Assembly: GCA_014871605.1 (NCBI GenBank)
Contig: WGSQ01000071.1
Location: forward strand, 1-8,924
Reading direction: 5' to 3'
DNA length: 8,924 bases
DNA from: Collinsella sp.
GTDB lineage: Bacteria > Actinomycetota > Coriobacteriia > Coriobacteriales > Coriobacteriaceae
Part shown: positions 1 to 6,153 of the stretch, one piece after another
Layout of the letters: every line of letters starts with the position of its first letter
Numbering within the stretch: the stretch's first letter is position 1
Translations under genes and position numbers: made by a program
The notes under the pieces: model-generated
Database searches by the model: none
Told to the model about the DNA's origin: nothing
What the model saw: only the letters and a program-made list of their open reading frames with translations

Positions 1-75
1 CGCAAAACGGATTATAAGCTCGGTGGGCTTTTAAAAAGCGCTGCTCATGCGCGGGAGTGCTTGTCTTACCGTGCG

Positions 76-81
76 TATAAT
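76..81 (+). promoter_or_regulatory. Probable -10 box of the purF promoter
   Basis: A perfect TATAAT lies 41 nt upstream of the purF start. No convincing -35 hexamer is found 16-18 nt upstream (the bases there read approximately GGGAGT). A TTGTCT at 61-66 is only 9 nt away, too close to pair with it. A TG at 72-73 is one base out of register for an extended -10. No purine riboswitch core or clear PurR-box-like site is visible in the 120 bp before the gene, so regulation of the operon cannot be read from this window. Confidence 0.55.
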
Positions 82-122
82 AGGGCGGGTAACGCCAAAT
101 AACGAGGCTCTGAGGGGATGCC

Positions 123-1793
123 ATGTCTCAAGAAACCATCCGCGCGGCCGAGCGTGCCACGGGACAGGTGACGACCATGTCGACGTATGATCCAGACTCC
201 GACCAGCTGCATGAGGAATGCGGCATCTTTGGTGTGTGGGCACCCGATCGCGATGTGGCTCGGCTGACGTACTTTGGTCTGCGCGCGTTGCAGCATCGCG
301 GCCAGGAATCGGCGGGAATCGCCGTGGGCGATGGTGGCACGGTTATGGTTCGTAAAGACCTGGGACTGCTCGATCGCGTGTTCTCCAACGCCGACCTGTC
401 GACGCTCTCCGGCCAGCTGGCCGTGGGCCACGTGCGCTATGGCACTGCCGGCGCCAAGAGTTGGGAAGCCTCGCAGCCGCATCTTTCTACCATCAACAGC
501 GTCATCATCGCACTTGCTCACAACGGCACTCTGGTCAACACCGACGAGCTGCGCCGTCAGCTGATCGAGCTGGGCGTGCCGTTCCTCTCCAATTCGGATT
601 CCGAGGTCGCGACCAAGCTTATCGGCTACTTCACTCAGCGTACGGGCCACCTGCGCGAGGGCATTCGCAAGACCATGGAGCTCGTGCGCGGCGGTTACGC
701 CATGACACTCATCAACGAGCAGGCGCTCTACGCCTTCCGCGACCCGCATGGCATTCGCCCGCTGGTGCTGGGCAAGCTCGTGGACGAGGGCCTGGACCAG
801 GCCGACGCCGCTTCTGTTTCGCAGCTGCCCTCGCAAGACGGTGCCTCGACGGTCGACTCCGCCGTCCATGTCACGCGCGCCGGCGGCTGGGTCGTTGCTT
901 CCGAGACGTGCGCGCTCGATATCGTGGGCGCCGAGTATGTCCGTGATGTCCGCCCCGGCGAGATTTTGCGCATCAGCGCCGAGGGTCTGGTGTCCGAGCA
1001 GGGTGTGCCCGCAGCCGAAGAGTCCGCTAACTGCATCTTTGAGCAGGTCTACTTTGCCCGCCCCGACTCCATCATGAACGGCAAGAGCGTCTACGCCTGC
1101 CGCTACGACATGGGTCGTCAGTTGGCACACGAGGAGCCCGTCGAGGCCGACCTGGTCATCGGCGTGCCCGACTCCGGCCTGCCGCCCGCGGAGGGCTATT
1201 CGCACGAGAGCGGCATTCCCTTTGGCGAGGGCCTCATCAAGAATCGCTATGTGGGCCGTACGTTTATCGAGCCCACGCAGGAGCTGCGCGCCATGGGCGT
1301 GCGCATGAAGCTCAACCCGCTGCGCGACAACATCGAGGACAAGCGCCTTGTCGTGATCGACGACTCCATCGTACGCGGCACCACCATGGTGCAGCTCGTC
1401 AAGATGCTGCGCAATGCCGGCGCCAAGGAGATTCACATCCGCATCAACTCGCCCGAGGTCATCTGGCCGTGCTTCTACGGTATCGATACCGACGTGCAGT
1501 CGCAGCTCATCAGCGCCAACAAGACGGTCGAGGAGATCTGCGAGTATATCGGCGCCGATTCGCTGGCCTTCCTTTCGGTTGAGGGCCTGCTGAAGGTCAT
1601 GCCCAAGGGCGGCTACTGCGATGCGTGCTTTACCGGCCGTTATCCCGTGGCGATTCCCGAGAGCTTTGGCCGCGACAAGTTTATGGAGGGCTTTAAGCCC
1701 CGTAACCTGGATAAGCCGCTGCACTTTGACGACGACGCCGTGGTCGAGAAATACGATGACCGCAGCTGGGAAGAGAAGCACGGCGAGGCCTAA
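123..1793 (+). CDS. purF: Amidophosphoribosyltransferase (glutamine PRPP amidotransferase), [4Fe-4S] type
   Basis: This enzyme catalyses the committed step of purine synthesis: PRPP plus glutamine gives 5-phosphoribosylamine. The 556-residue product has an N-terminal Ntn glutaminase domain whose nucleophile would be Cys33 (EECGIFGVW), exposed after propeptide cleavage. The C-terminal phosphoribosyltransferase domain carries the PRPP loop VVIDDSIVRGTTM at about 410-422. Four cysteines, C304 (NCIFEQVYFARPDS), C450 (PCFYGID) and C499/C502 (YCDAC), match the ligands of the Bacillus-type [4Fe-4S] cluster. Compared with what I recall of Bacillus PurF, an extra stretch of about 30-35 residues lies at roughly 219-253 in the glutaminase domain. 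The start is ambiguous. ATG 123 has GAGGGG 5 nt upstream, while ATG 177 (Met19) has AGGTGA 5 nt upstream and would give a 14-residue propeptide instead of 32. It is the first gene of purF-purM-purN. Confidence 0.97.
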   Translation: MSQETIRAAERATGQVTTMSTYDPDSDQLHEECGIFGVWAPDRDVARLTYFGLRALQHRGQESAGIAVGDGGTVMVRKDLGLLDRVFSNADLSTLSGQLAVGHVRYGTAGAKSWEASQPHLSTINSVIIALAHNGTLVNTDELRRQLIELGVPFLSNSDSEVATKLIGYFTQRTGHLREGIRKTMELVRGGYAMTLINEQALYAFRDPHGIRPLVLGKLVDEGLDQADAASVSQLPSQDGASTVDSAVHVTRAGGWVVASETCALDIVGAEYVRDVRPGEILRISAEGLVSEQGVPAAEESANCIFEQVYFARPDSIMNGKSVYACRYDMGRQLAHEEPVEADLVIGVPDSGLPPAEGYSHESGIPFGEGLIKNRYVGRTFIEPTQELRAMGVRMKLNPLRDNIEDKRLVVIDDSIVRGTTMVQLVKMLRNAGAKEIHIRINSPEVIWPCFYGIDTDVQSQLISANKTVEEICEYIGADSLAFLSVEGLLKVMPKGGYCDACFTGRYPVAIPESFGRDKFMEGFKPRNLDKPLHFDDDAVVEKYDDRSWEEKHGEA

Positions 1794-1836
1794 AACCTGC
1801 CATTTAGGGACAGGTTTATTTTGGTAGGTTTTACCT
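1792..1836 (+). repeat. GGGAC-loop palindromic element, locus 1 (one unit)
   Basis: The element begins inside the purF stop codon. An 11-bp stem (1792-1802 with 1822-1832, one G-T pair) encloses a 19-nt loop, 1803-1821, reading TTT-AGGGAC-AGGTTTATTT. Immediately after the right arm, ACCTG repeats part of the left arm, so AGGT/ACCT can also form a small hairpin at 1826-1836. A competing 7-bp hairpin (AAACCTG 1793-1799 with CAGGTTT 1811-1817) is followed by ATTTT. The two folds exclude each other, so the element could affect readthrough from purF into purM. The layout matches the units near 6000 and 8000. Confidence 0.65.
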
Positions 1837-1949
1837 GCTGTTTTGTTGATTGAGCGGCGCTCGTTGCTATGACGCGCGCCGAAATGAACGCAACTATGAG
1901 CACCGTTTGGCGCCCGGGCGGCGGACGGTAGTGGGAGAGGAAGGCTCAG

Positions 1950-3053
1950 ATGAGCGACAGCAAGCATGTGACGTATGAGGATGCCGGCGTCGATACCGCC
2001 GAGGGCGGTCGCGCCGTCGACGCTATTAAGCAAATGGTTAAGGACACCAACCGCCCCGAGGTCATCGGCGGTATCGGTGGCTTTGGTGGCCTGTTCTCGG
2101 CCGCCGCACTTAAGGATATGAAAGACCCGATTCTGATCAGCGGTACCGACGGCGTGGGCACCAAACTCGTGCTCGCTCAGATTATGGACCGTCACGAGAC
2201 GGTGGGCCAGGACCTGGTTGCCATGTGCGTCAACGACATTTTGGCTTCGGGTGCCGAGCCGCTGTTCTTCCTGGACTACGTTGCCATCGGCCACATTGAG
2301 GCCGAGCACATGGCAAAGATCATCAAGGGCGTGGCCGACGGCTGCAAGCTCGCGGGCTGCGCGCTCGTGGGCGGCGAGATGGCCGAGCATCCCGGCGTCA
2401 TGGCTCCTGCCGACTACGACCTTGCCGGATTTACCGTGGGCGTCGTCGACCGTCCCAAGATGCTCGACCCCGCGAACGTCCGTCCCGGCGATGTCATCCT
2501 GGGCCTGCCCTCCACCGGCGTGCATTCCAACGGCTACTCGCTCGTGCGTAAGGTCATCGGTGTTGACGGCATCAAGCCGGGCACGCCCGAGGCCGCCGCT
2601 AAGGCCGAGGAGCTGAGCCGTCCGCTCGAGGAGCTCGGCGGTGCATCGCTGGCCGACGCCCTGCTGGCCCCCACGCGCATCTACGTCAAGCCGATTCTGG
2701 AGCTGCTGCGCAATGGCGCCAACGTTCATGCCATTGCCCACATCACCGGCGGCGGTATTACCGAGAACCTCAACCGCGCGCTTGCCGACGACGTCGACGC
2801 TGTGGTCACCCGCAACGGCGCCGAGATGGGCTGGGATGTTCCGCCCGTCATCACTTACGTGTCGCGCCAGGCCGAGCTCGCGCCCAACGAGGCATGCAAG
2901 ACCTTCAACATGGGCGTCGGCCTGTGCCTGATCGTCGCCCCCGAGGACGAGGCCGCGGTGACCGAGGCTCTGGTTGCGCTGGGCGAGAAGCCGTTCCGCG
3001 TGGGCGAGTGCGTCGAGGGTTCCGGTAAGGTCGTGTACTCCGATGAGCGCTAA
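1950..3053 (+). CDS. purM: Phosphoribosylformylglycinamidine cyclo-ligase (AIR synthetase)
   Basis: PurM converts formylglycinamidine ribonucleotide (FGAM) to aminoimidazole ribonucleotide (AIR) using ATP, the fifth step of purine synthesis, in the cytoplasm. The 367-residue product is a little longer than many PurM proteins and has the family motifs in order: YEDAGVD (9-15), the glycine-rich GGIGGFGGLF (40-49), GTDGVGTKL (65-73), VNDILASGAEPLFFLDY (94-110), GGEMAEHPG (141-149), STGVHSNGYSLVR (188-200) and HITGGGITEN (264-273). Together these form the AIRS N- and C-terminal domains. ATG 1950 is preceded by AGGAAGG with a 5-nt gap. It lies about 156 bp after purF, across the palindromic element, with no strong terminator between them, so co-transcription is likely. 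Its 3' end overlaps purN. Confidence 0.97.
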   Translation: MSDSKHVTYEDAGVDTAEGGRAVDAIKQMVKDTNRPEVIGGIGGFGGLFSAAALKDMKDPILISGTDGVGTKLVLAQIMDRHETVGQDLVAMCVNDILASGAEPLFFLDYVAIGHIEAEHMAKIIKGVADGCKLAGCALVGGEMAEHPGVMAPADYDLAGFTVGVVDRPKMLDPANVRPGDVILGLPSTGVHSNGYSLVRKVIGVDGIKPGTPEAAAKAEELSRPLEELGGASLADALLAPTRIYVKPILELLRNGANVHAIAHITGGGITENLNRALADDVDAVVTRNGAEMGWDVPPVITYVSRQAELAPNEACKTFNMGVGLCLIVAPEDEAAVTEALVALGEKPFRVGECVEGSGKVVYSDER

Positions 3054-3741
3054 CGAGCAGATGGCTGCCGCCGAGGGCCTGGGCTTTGTGCCCTACACCC
3101 GTCCGACCGGCACCGATACGGCCGAGCCGCTCAAGATCGGTGTGCTTATTAGCGGTTCGGGTACCAACCTGCAGGCGCTGATCGATCTGATCGCTGCCGG
3201 CAAGCTCAACGCTTCGATTGAGCTTGTGGTGTCGAGCCGTCCTTCGGCTAAGGGTTTGCAGCGCGCTGAGCGCGCGGGCATCCAGACGCTCACGCTGTCC
3301 AAGGACGTCTATGCCGACCCCATCGCGGCCGACGAGATCATCGCGCATGAGCTGCTCGAGCGCGGCTGCGAGTACGTGGTGATGGCCGGTTACATGCGCA
3401 TGGTGCACACGCCGCTGCTGGCGGCGTTCCCCAACCGCGTGGTCAACCTGCATCCGGCGCTGCTGCCGAGCTTTACCGGTGCCCATGCGATTGACGATGC
3501 GTTTGCCCGCGGCGTCAAGGTGACCGGCGTGACCGTGCACTTTGCCAACGAGATCTATGACAACGGCCCCATCATCGCCCAGCGTGCGCTGGCTGTTGAG
3601 GAGGGCTGGGGTGTCGATACGCTCGAGGAGCACATCCACGCGATTGAGCACGTGCTGTATCCCGAGGTCGTGCAAATGCTCGCCGACGGCCGCGTCCACG
3701 TGCTGGAGAGCGGCAAGGTCGCCGTGGATCCTGTGAAATAA
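3043..3741 (+). CDS. purN: Phosphoribosylglycinamide formyltransferase (GAR transformylase), 10-formyl-THF dependent
   Basis: PurN transfers a formyl group from 10-formyltetrahydrofolate to GAR, the third step of purine synthesis. The frame gives a 232-residue product from ATG 3043. The phosphate-binding loop GSGTNLQ is at 38-44. The active-site block VVNLHPALLPSF holds N135 and H137, and HFANEIYDNGP holds D173; these correspond to the catalytic Asn106, His108 and Asp144 of the E. coli enzyme. ATG 3043 lies inside the end of purM (11-bp overlap) without a good ribosome binding site (GGTAAGG is 12 nt away), which suggests translational coupling. The family usually starts at the strand KIGVLISG, here residue 31, so about 30 extra N-terminal residues are predicted. 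ATG 3061 or GTG 3088 would shorten this. The reading frame stays open further upstream, but that part is unlike PurN and lies within purM. Confidence 0.94.
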   Translation: MSANEQMAAAEGLGFVPYTRPTGTDTAEPLKIGVLISGSGTNLQALIDLIAAGKLNASIELVVSSRPSAKGLQRAERAGIQTLTLSKDVYADPIAADEIIAHELLERGCEYVVMAGYMRMVHTPLLAAFPNRVVNLHPALLPSFTGAHAIDDAFARGVKVTGVTVHFANEIYDNGPIIAQRALAVEEGWGVDTLEEHIHAIEHVLYPEVVQMLADGRVHVLESGKVAVDPVK

Positions 3742-3753
3742 TTACCCGCTTGT

Positions 3754-3797
3754 AAAGGCGGTTAGGCATATCGAAGACGCCTAACCGCCTTTTTTAT
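3754..3797 (+). terminator. Rho-independent terminator of the purFMN operon
   Basis: A perfect 14-bp stem (3754-3767 with 3779-3792; arm AAAGGCGGTTAGGC) has an 11-nt loop and runs into a T-rich tail at 3790-3798. It begins 12 nt after the purN stop codon. This is the clearest terminator in the window and separates the purine operon from the AlbA_2 gene. Confidence 0.9.
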
Positions 3798-3870
3798 TGC
3801 GCTTTATGCTGCTTGATTTAGCTGGAATTGAATAGGCTGCTCTTCTTGCCTGTCAATTACAGTAGTCGAC

Positions 3871-3903
3871 TCTCATGTGGAATGCCGAGCTTCCGGCATG
3901 AGA
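3871..3903. promoter_or_regulatory. Nested inverted repeats upstream of the AlbA_2 gene, possible operator
   Basis: TCTCATG (3871-3877) and CATGAGA (3897-3903) are perfect inverted repeats. Nested inside is ATGCCG (3882-3887) with CGGCAT (3894-3899). In addition GAATGCC (3880-3886) is the reverse complement of GGCATTC (3931-3937), which overlaps the predicted -35 box. The arrangement would suit a dimeric repressor or an autoregulator, but no protein can be assigned. It might also be the decayed end of a mobile element. No T run follows, so it is not a terminator. Confidence 0.35.
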
Positions 3904-3928
3904 TTATCTGGGAAAACGACCAGAAAAC

Positions 3929-3957
3929 TTGGCATTCGGCTTCAAATTGCGCATAAT
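3929..3957 (+). promoter_or_regulatory. Sigma-70-like promoter for the AlbA_2/ATPase gene
   Basis: TTGGCA (3929-3934, 5 of 6 matches to TTGACA) and CATAAT (3952-3957, 5 of 6 matches to TATAAT) are separated by exactly 17 nt. The region is AT-rich, unlike its surroundings, and lies about 60 nt before the ribosome binding site of the next gene. This is the best two-box promoter in the window and argues for independent expression of the gene. Confidence 0.7.
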
Positions 3958-4000
3958 TCTATTTATCATCTATTTAACATTTTGTTATCAAAATGAGCGC

Positions 4001-4007
4001 AAGGAGG
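4001..4007 (+). promoter_or_regulatory. Ribosome binding site fixing the AlbA_2 gene start
   Basis: A full AAGGAGG sits 8 nt before ATG 4016. The frame is open back to TTG 3929, but that start would place the promoter and this site inside the coding sequence and would add a hydrophobic stretch unlike the family, so ATG 4016 is preferred. Confidence 0.85.
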
Positions 4008-4015
4008 CTGGCTCA

Positions 4016-5482
4016 ATGGGTGAAGCAGATGGCATGGAGCTGATTTATTCACTCGTCGGTTATCCTGATGAAACCGAGTGGCTTGAATTTAAAGAAGGCA
4101 ATAGCGATCCCGTTAGAACGGGGCGTGACATCTCGGCGCTTGCCAATGCTGCCGCTTACTGCGGCCGCGCATATGCCTATAAGATCTGGGGCGTGAGCGA
4201 CGGTACGCATGAGCTTGTGGGCACCCAGTTCAACCCATATCACGCAAAGGGTAAGGGAAACCAAGAGCTTTTGATGTGGCTCAAGCTTGCGCTCTCAAAC
4301 AATGCGAATTACGAGTTTGCGGTTATTGATCATGAGACAAAGCACTTTGTGGTGTTGAAAGTGCACGCCGCGAGCGCTCAGCCGGTCTATTTTGATAAGA
4401 CAGCCTACATTCGAGAGGGCTCTTCGACGGCAGAACTGGTTCCCGGTAGTGCACGAGAGGCGGAGCTGTGGCGTCGCTTACAGTCAGGGAACGCGGAGCT
4501 CGCTGTAGTTGAGAGAGATCTGACATCTCGAGAGGTCGCCGAAATACTAGATGTTGATGCGTATTTTGAGTTGTGCAGATTGAGAAGACCTGTCGATTTG
4601 GACGGAGTGATGCTTGCTCTTTGTGAACAAGAGCTGATTCGTCGTCAAGATAACGGCCGATATAGTGTGACGCGCTTGGGAATGCTTCTGGTGGGAAAAA
4701 AGCTCTCTCGCTACCCGGAGCTCAGGAAACGCATGCTGCGAATCGTGCGATATGCGGGAAAAGGCAGTTTTGACATTGTCGGGGATACTGAAATCGACAA
4801 GGGCTACGCTTTGGCGCTTCCACAGGCTGAACAGCTGGTCATGTCGATGATTCCGGCTGTTGAGGCACTGGATGGCGCATTTCGACGTATTCAGACGGCT
4901 TATCCTCAAAGGGCGATTCGCGAGTTACTATCAAACGCCGTGATTCATCAAGACATTGCTGACAATACGGCGGGGCCTCTTGTTGCGATTTACGACAATC
5001 GCATTGAGTTCTCAAATCCCGGGACAACGCTTATTCCGGCAGAACGAGTGCTCAACGCCCAGCCGAAAACGCGAAATTCGATGATAGCGTCCCTCATGCG
5101 CCAAATGGATCTTTGCGAAGAAGGCGGTACAGGCTGGGATTTAATCGTAGATTCGCTCGAAAAAGCCGGCATGCCTTCACCGGTTATCAAGAGTGAGGGC
5201 GGGCTGGGAACGCTCGTGACGCTCTATTGCGACTGTCCGTATACTCGAATGAAAAAAAGTGAGCGAAAAAACGCCGTGTACTGGCATGCCTGTCTTTTGT
5301 ATGCCCAAGGTGAGTCGATGAGCAATCAGTCGCTGCGAGAACGTTTTGGACTTTCCGATGAAAAGAAAAACACGGTGGCGATGTCTCGTCTAATCAAAGA
5401 GTGCCTGGAAGAGGCATTGATAAAGGAAGAGGACGAGGACGCGGGTTCCAAATACAAAAGGTATATTCCGTATTGGGCCTAA
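4016..5482 (+). CDS. AlbA_2 (Schlafen-type) domain and RecG-like GHKL ATPase domain protein
   Basis: The product has 488 residues. Residues about 14-140 resemble the AlbA_2/Schlafen domain, with ETEWLEFKE (19-27) and KIWGVSDGT (56-64). A middle helical region follows. Residues about 295-405 resemble the GHKL-type ATP-binding fold of proteins often annotated as RecG-like or ATP-binding: N-box RELLSNAVIHQD (302-313), IEFSNPG (330-336) and EEGGTGWDLI (368-377). A charged C-terminus (about 418-488) looks like a winged helix. There are no helicase motifs, so it is not RecG itself. Family members are described as putative transcriptional regulators, and some are linked to phage defence; the function here is unknown. 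Codon use is less G/C-ending than in the neighbouring genes, it has its own promoter, and it sits between housekeeping genes, all suggesting an acquired gene. E19, E24 and D62 fit the spacing of the Schlafen nuclease triad as I recall it. Confidence 0.85.
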   Translation: MGEADGMELIYSLVGYPDETEWLEFKEGNSDPVRTGRDISALANAAAYCGRAYAYKIWGVSDGTHELVGTQFNPYHAKGKGNQELLMWLKLALSNNANYEFAVIDHETKHFVVLKVHAASAQPVYFDKTAYIREGSSTAELVPGSAREAELWRRLQSGNAELAVVERDLTSREVAEILDVDAYFELCRLRRPVDLDGVMLALCEQELIRRQDNGRYSVTRLGMLLVGKKLSRYPELRKRMLRIVRYAGKGSFDIVGDTEIDKGYALALPQAEQLVMSMIPAVEALDGAFRRIQTAYPQRAIRELLSNAVIHQDIADNTAGPLVAIYDNRIEFSNPGTTLIPAERVLNAQPKTRNSMIASLMRQMDLCEEGGTGWDLIVDSLEKAGMPSPVIKSEGGLGTLVTLYCDCPYTRMKKSERKNAVYWHACLLYAQGESMSNQSLRERFGLSDEKKNTVAMSRLIKECLEEALIKEEDEDAGSKYKRYIPYWA

Positions 5483-5499
5483 AGACAGGGAATGAAAAG

Positions 5500-5506
5500 A
5501 AGGAGG
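5500..5506 (+). promoter_or_regulatory. Ribosome binding site fixing the EIIA gene start
   Basis: AAGGAGG lies 6 nt before ATG 5513. The ATG at 5492 in the same frame would encode the basic leader MKRRRRL, which is simply the translated ribosome binding site, so 5513 is chosen. Confidence 0.85.
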
Positions 5507-5512
5507 CGGCTT

Positions 5513-5980
5513 ATGTCTGGTAATAACGAAGCGCTGTTTACGCCTGAGTTGGTGTTTTTTGATTGGGAGTGTGCGACGCCGGATGAGGTGTTTGCGCGGC
5601 TCGAGGGCGAGCTTGCACCACGTGGCTACATTGCCGACGGTTGGCTCGACGCCGTTCTCACGCGCGAGGATGCCTATCCCACGGGCCTTGCCATGCCGGC
5701 GGCAAACATTGCCATTCCGCATACCGATCCGGGGTTTGTGACCAAGCCCTATATCGCGGTGGTGAAGCCCACAGCGCCCGTGACATTTAACGCTATGGCT
5801 GGCATGGGCGCTCCGGTGCCGGCGCAGATTGTCATTAATCTGGGCATCGCCGAGCCGGGCGGCCAGGTCGAGGCCCTGCAGGCGCTCATGAACATCTTTA
5901 TGGACGCCGATGCCGCAGCCGACGTGCTCGGCCAGACCACGTCCCAGGGCATGGTCGACGCCATCCGCCGTCATTTCTAG
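5513..5980 (+). CDS. Orphan PTS EIIA protein, galactitol/fructose (type 2) family
   Basis: The product has 155 residues, the normal size for a free-standing EIIA domain of the fructose/mannitol superfamily, which passes phosphate from HPr to a cognate EIIB. The phosphorylated histidine is probably H70 in NIAIPHTDP. The preceding YPTGLAMP (55-62) is characteristic of galactitol-type EIIA proteins. No EIIB, EIIC or sugar enzyme gene is in the window, so it either serves a transporter encoded elsewhere or acts as a regulatory EIIA. It starts 30 nt after the AlbA_2 gene with no promoter or terminator visible between them, so the two may share a transcript. Its codon use is the normal high-GC type, unlike the gene before it. 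The substrate cannot be assigned from sequence. Confidence 0.88.
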   Translation: MSGNNEALFTPELVFFDWECATPDEVFARLEGELAPRGYIADGWLDAVLTREDAYPTGLAMPAANIAIPHTDPGFVTKPYIAVVKPTAPVTFNAMAGMGAPVPAQIVINLGIAEPGGQVEALQALMNIFMDADAAADVLGQTTSQGMVDAIRRHF

Positions 5981-5991
5981 GATGGGGCTGA

Positions 5992-6075
5992 GTCGGCACT
6001 TGGGGACGTTCCTTTTCTGCCGGCATTATGGTACGGTCCCCAAGTGCCGGCATATAAAGAACGTCCCCAAGTGCC
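5992..6075. repeat. GGGGAC-loop palindromic element, locus 2 (three linked units)
   Basis: Three hairpin units share stems. Unit a (+ strand) has stem CGGCA/TGCCG (5994-5998 with 6018-6022) and loop 5999-6017, CTT-GGGGAC-GTTCCTTTTC. Unit b (- strand) has stem TGCCGGCA at 6018-6025 and 6045-6052 and loop 6026-6044, read on the - strand as CTT-GGGGAC-CGTACCATAA. Unit c (- strand) has a 4-bp stem (6049-6052 with 6072-6075) and loop 6053-6071, CTT-GGGGAC-GTTCTTTATA. Every loop is 19 nt. Larger inverted repeats also exist: 14 bp (5994-6007 with 6036-6049) and a perfect 17 bp (5995-6011 with 6059-6075). It starts about 12 bp after the EIIA stop codon. An open frame through it (5910-6182) is not a gene. 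Confidence 0.8.
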
Positions 6076-6089
6076 ACATCTGCCCCCTT

Positions 6090-6130
6090 TGCACCAAAAT
6101 GGTGCAGATTAACCTGTCCCCAATGCACCA
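6090..6130 (-). repeat. GGGGAC-loop palindromic element, locus 2b (one unit)
   Basis: Read on the - strand, stem TGGTGC/GCACCA (6125-6130 with 6100-6105) encloses the 19-nt loop ATT-GGGGAC-AGGTTAATCT (6106-6124). A third copy of the arm, TGCACCA at 6090-6096, forms a second 7-bp hairpin with TGGTGCA (6100-6106) around AAA. The GGGGACAGGTT core matches the purF-purM element closely, while the stem is unrelated to that element and to the adjoining units. Confidence 0.7.
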
Positions 6131-6153
6131 GGTGTGTCGCGGGGGCCGCGTTG

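Noticed and set aside
16..32. Small hairpin AAGC/GCTT followed by TT, as a terminator of an upstream gene
   Set aside because: A 4-bp stem with a 7-nt loop is too weak, and the upstream gene is outside the window.
1..122. Purine riboswitch or PurR box upstream of purF
   Set aside because: No purine-aptamer core or PurR-box-like inverted repeat could be recognised in this stretch.
1837..1949. Internal promoter for purM
   Set aside because: TTGATT near 1846 and a TATG-like sequence near 1867 have wrong spacing and poor matches. Only small GC-rich inverted repeats are seen.
66..2741. An 891-codon open frame on the - strand across purF and purM
   Set aside because: It is the antisense shadow of two certain genes in high-GC DNA with strong third-position bias. 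Its translation is rich in Val, His, Gly, Leu and Ala with no recognisable domain. The - strand frames at 5898-7190, 7419-7958 and 8078-8890 are rejected for the same reason.
3929..4015. N-terminal extension of the AlbA_2 protein from TTG 3929
   Set aside because: It would contain the promoter and the AAGGAGG site. ATG 4016 has the correct spacing and matches the family start better.
4016..5482. RecG helicase
   Set aside because: Helicase motifs (Walker A, DEAH-type box) are absent. The similarity is to the C-terminal ATPase-like family that databases label RecG-like.
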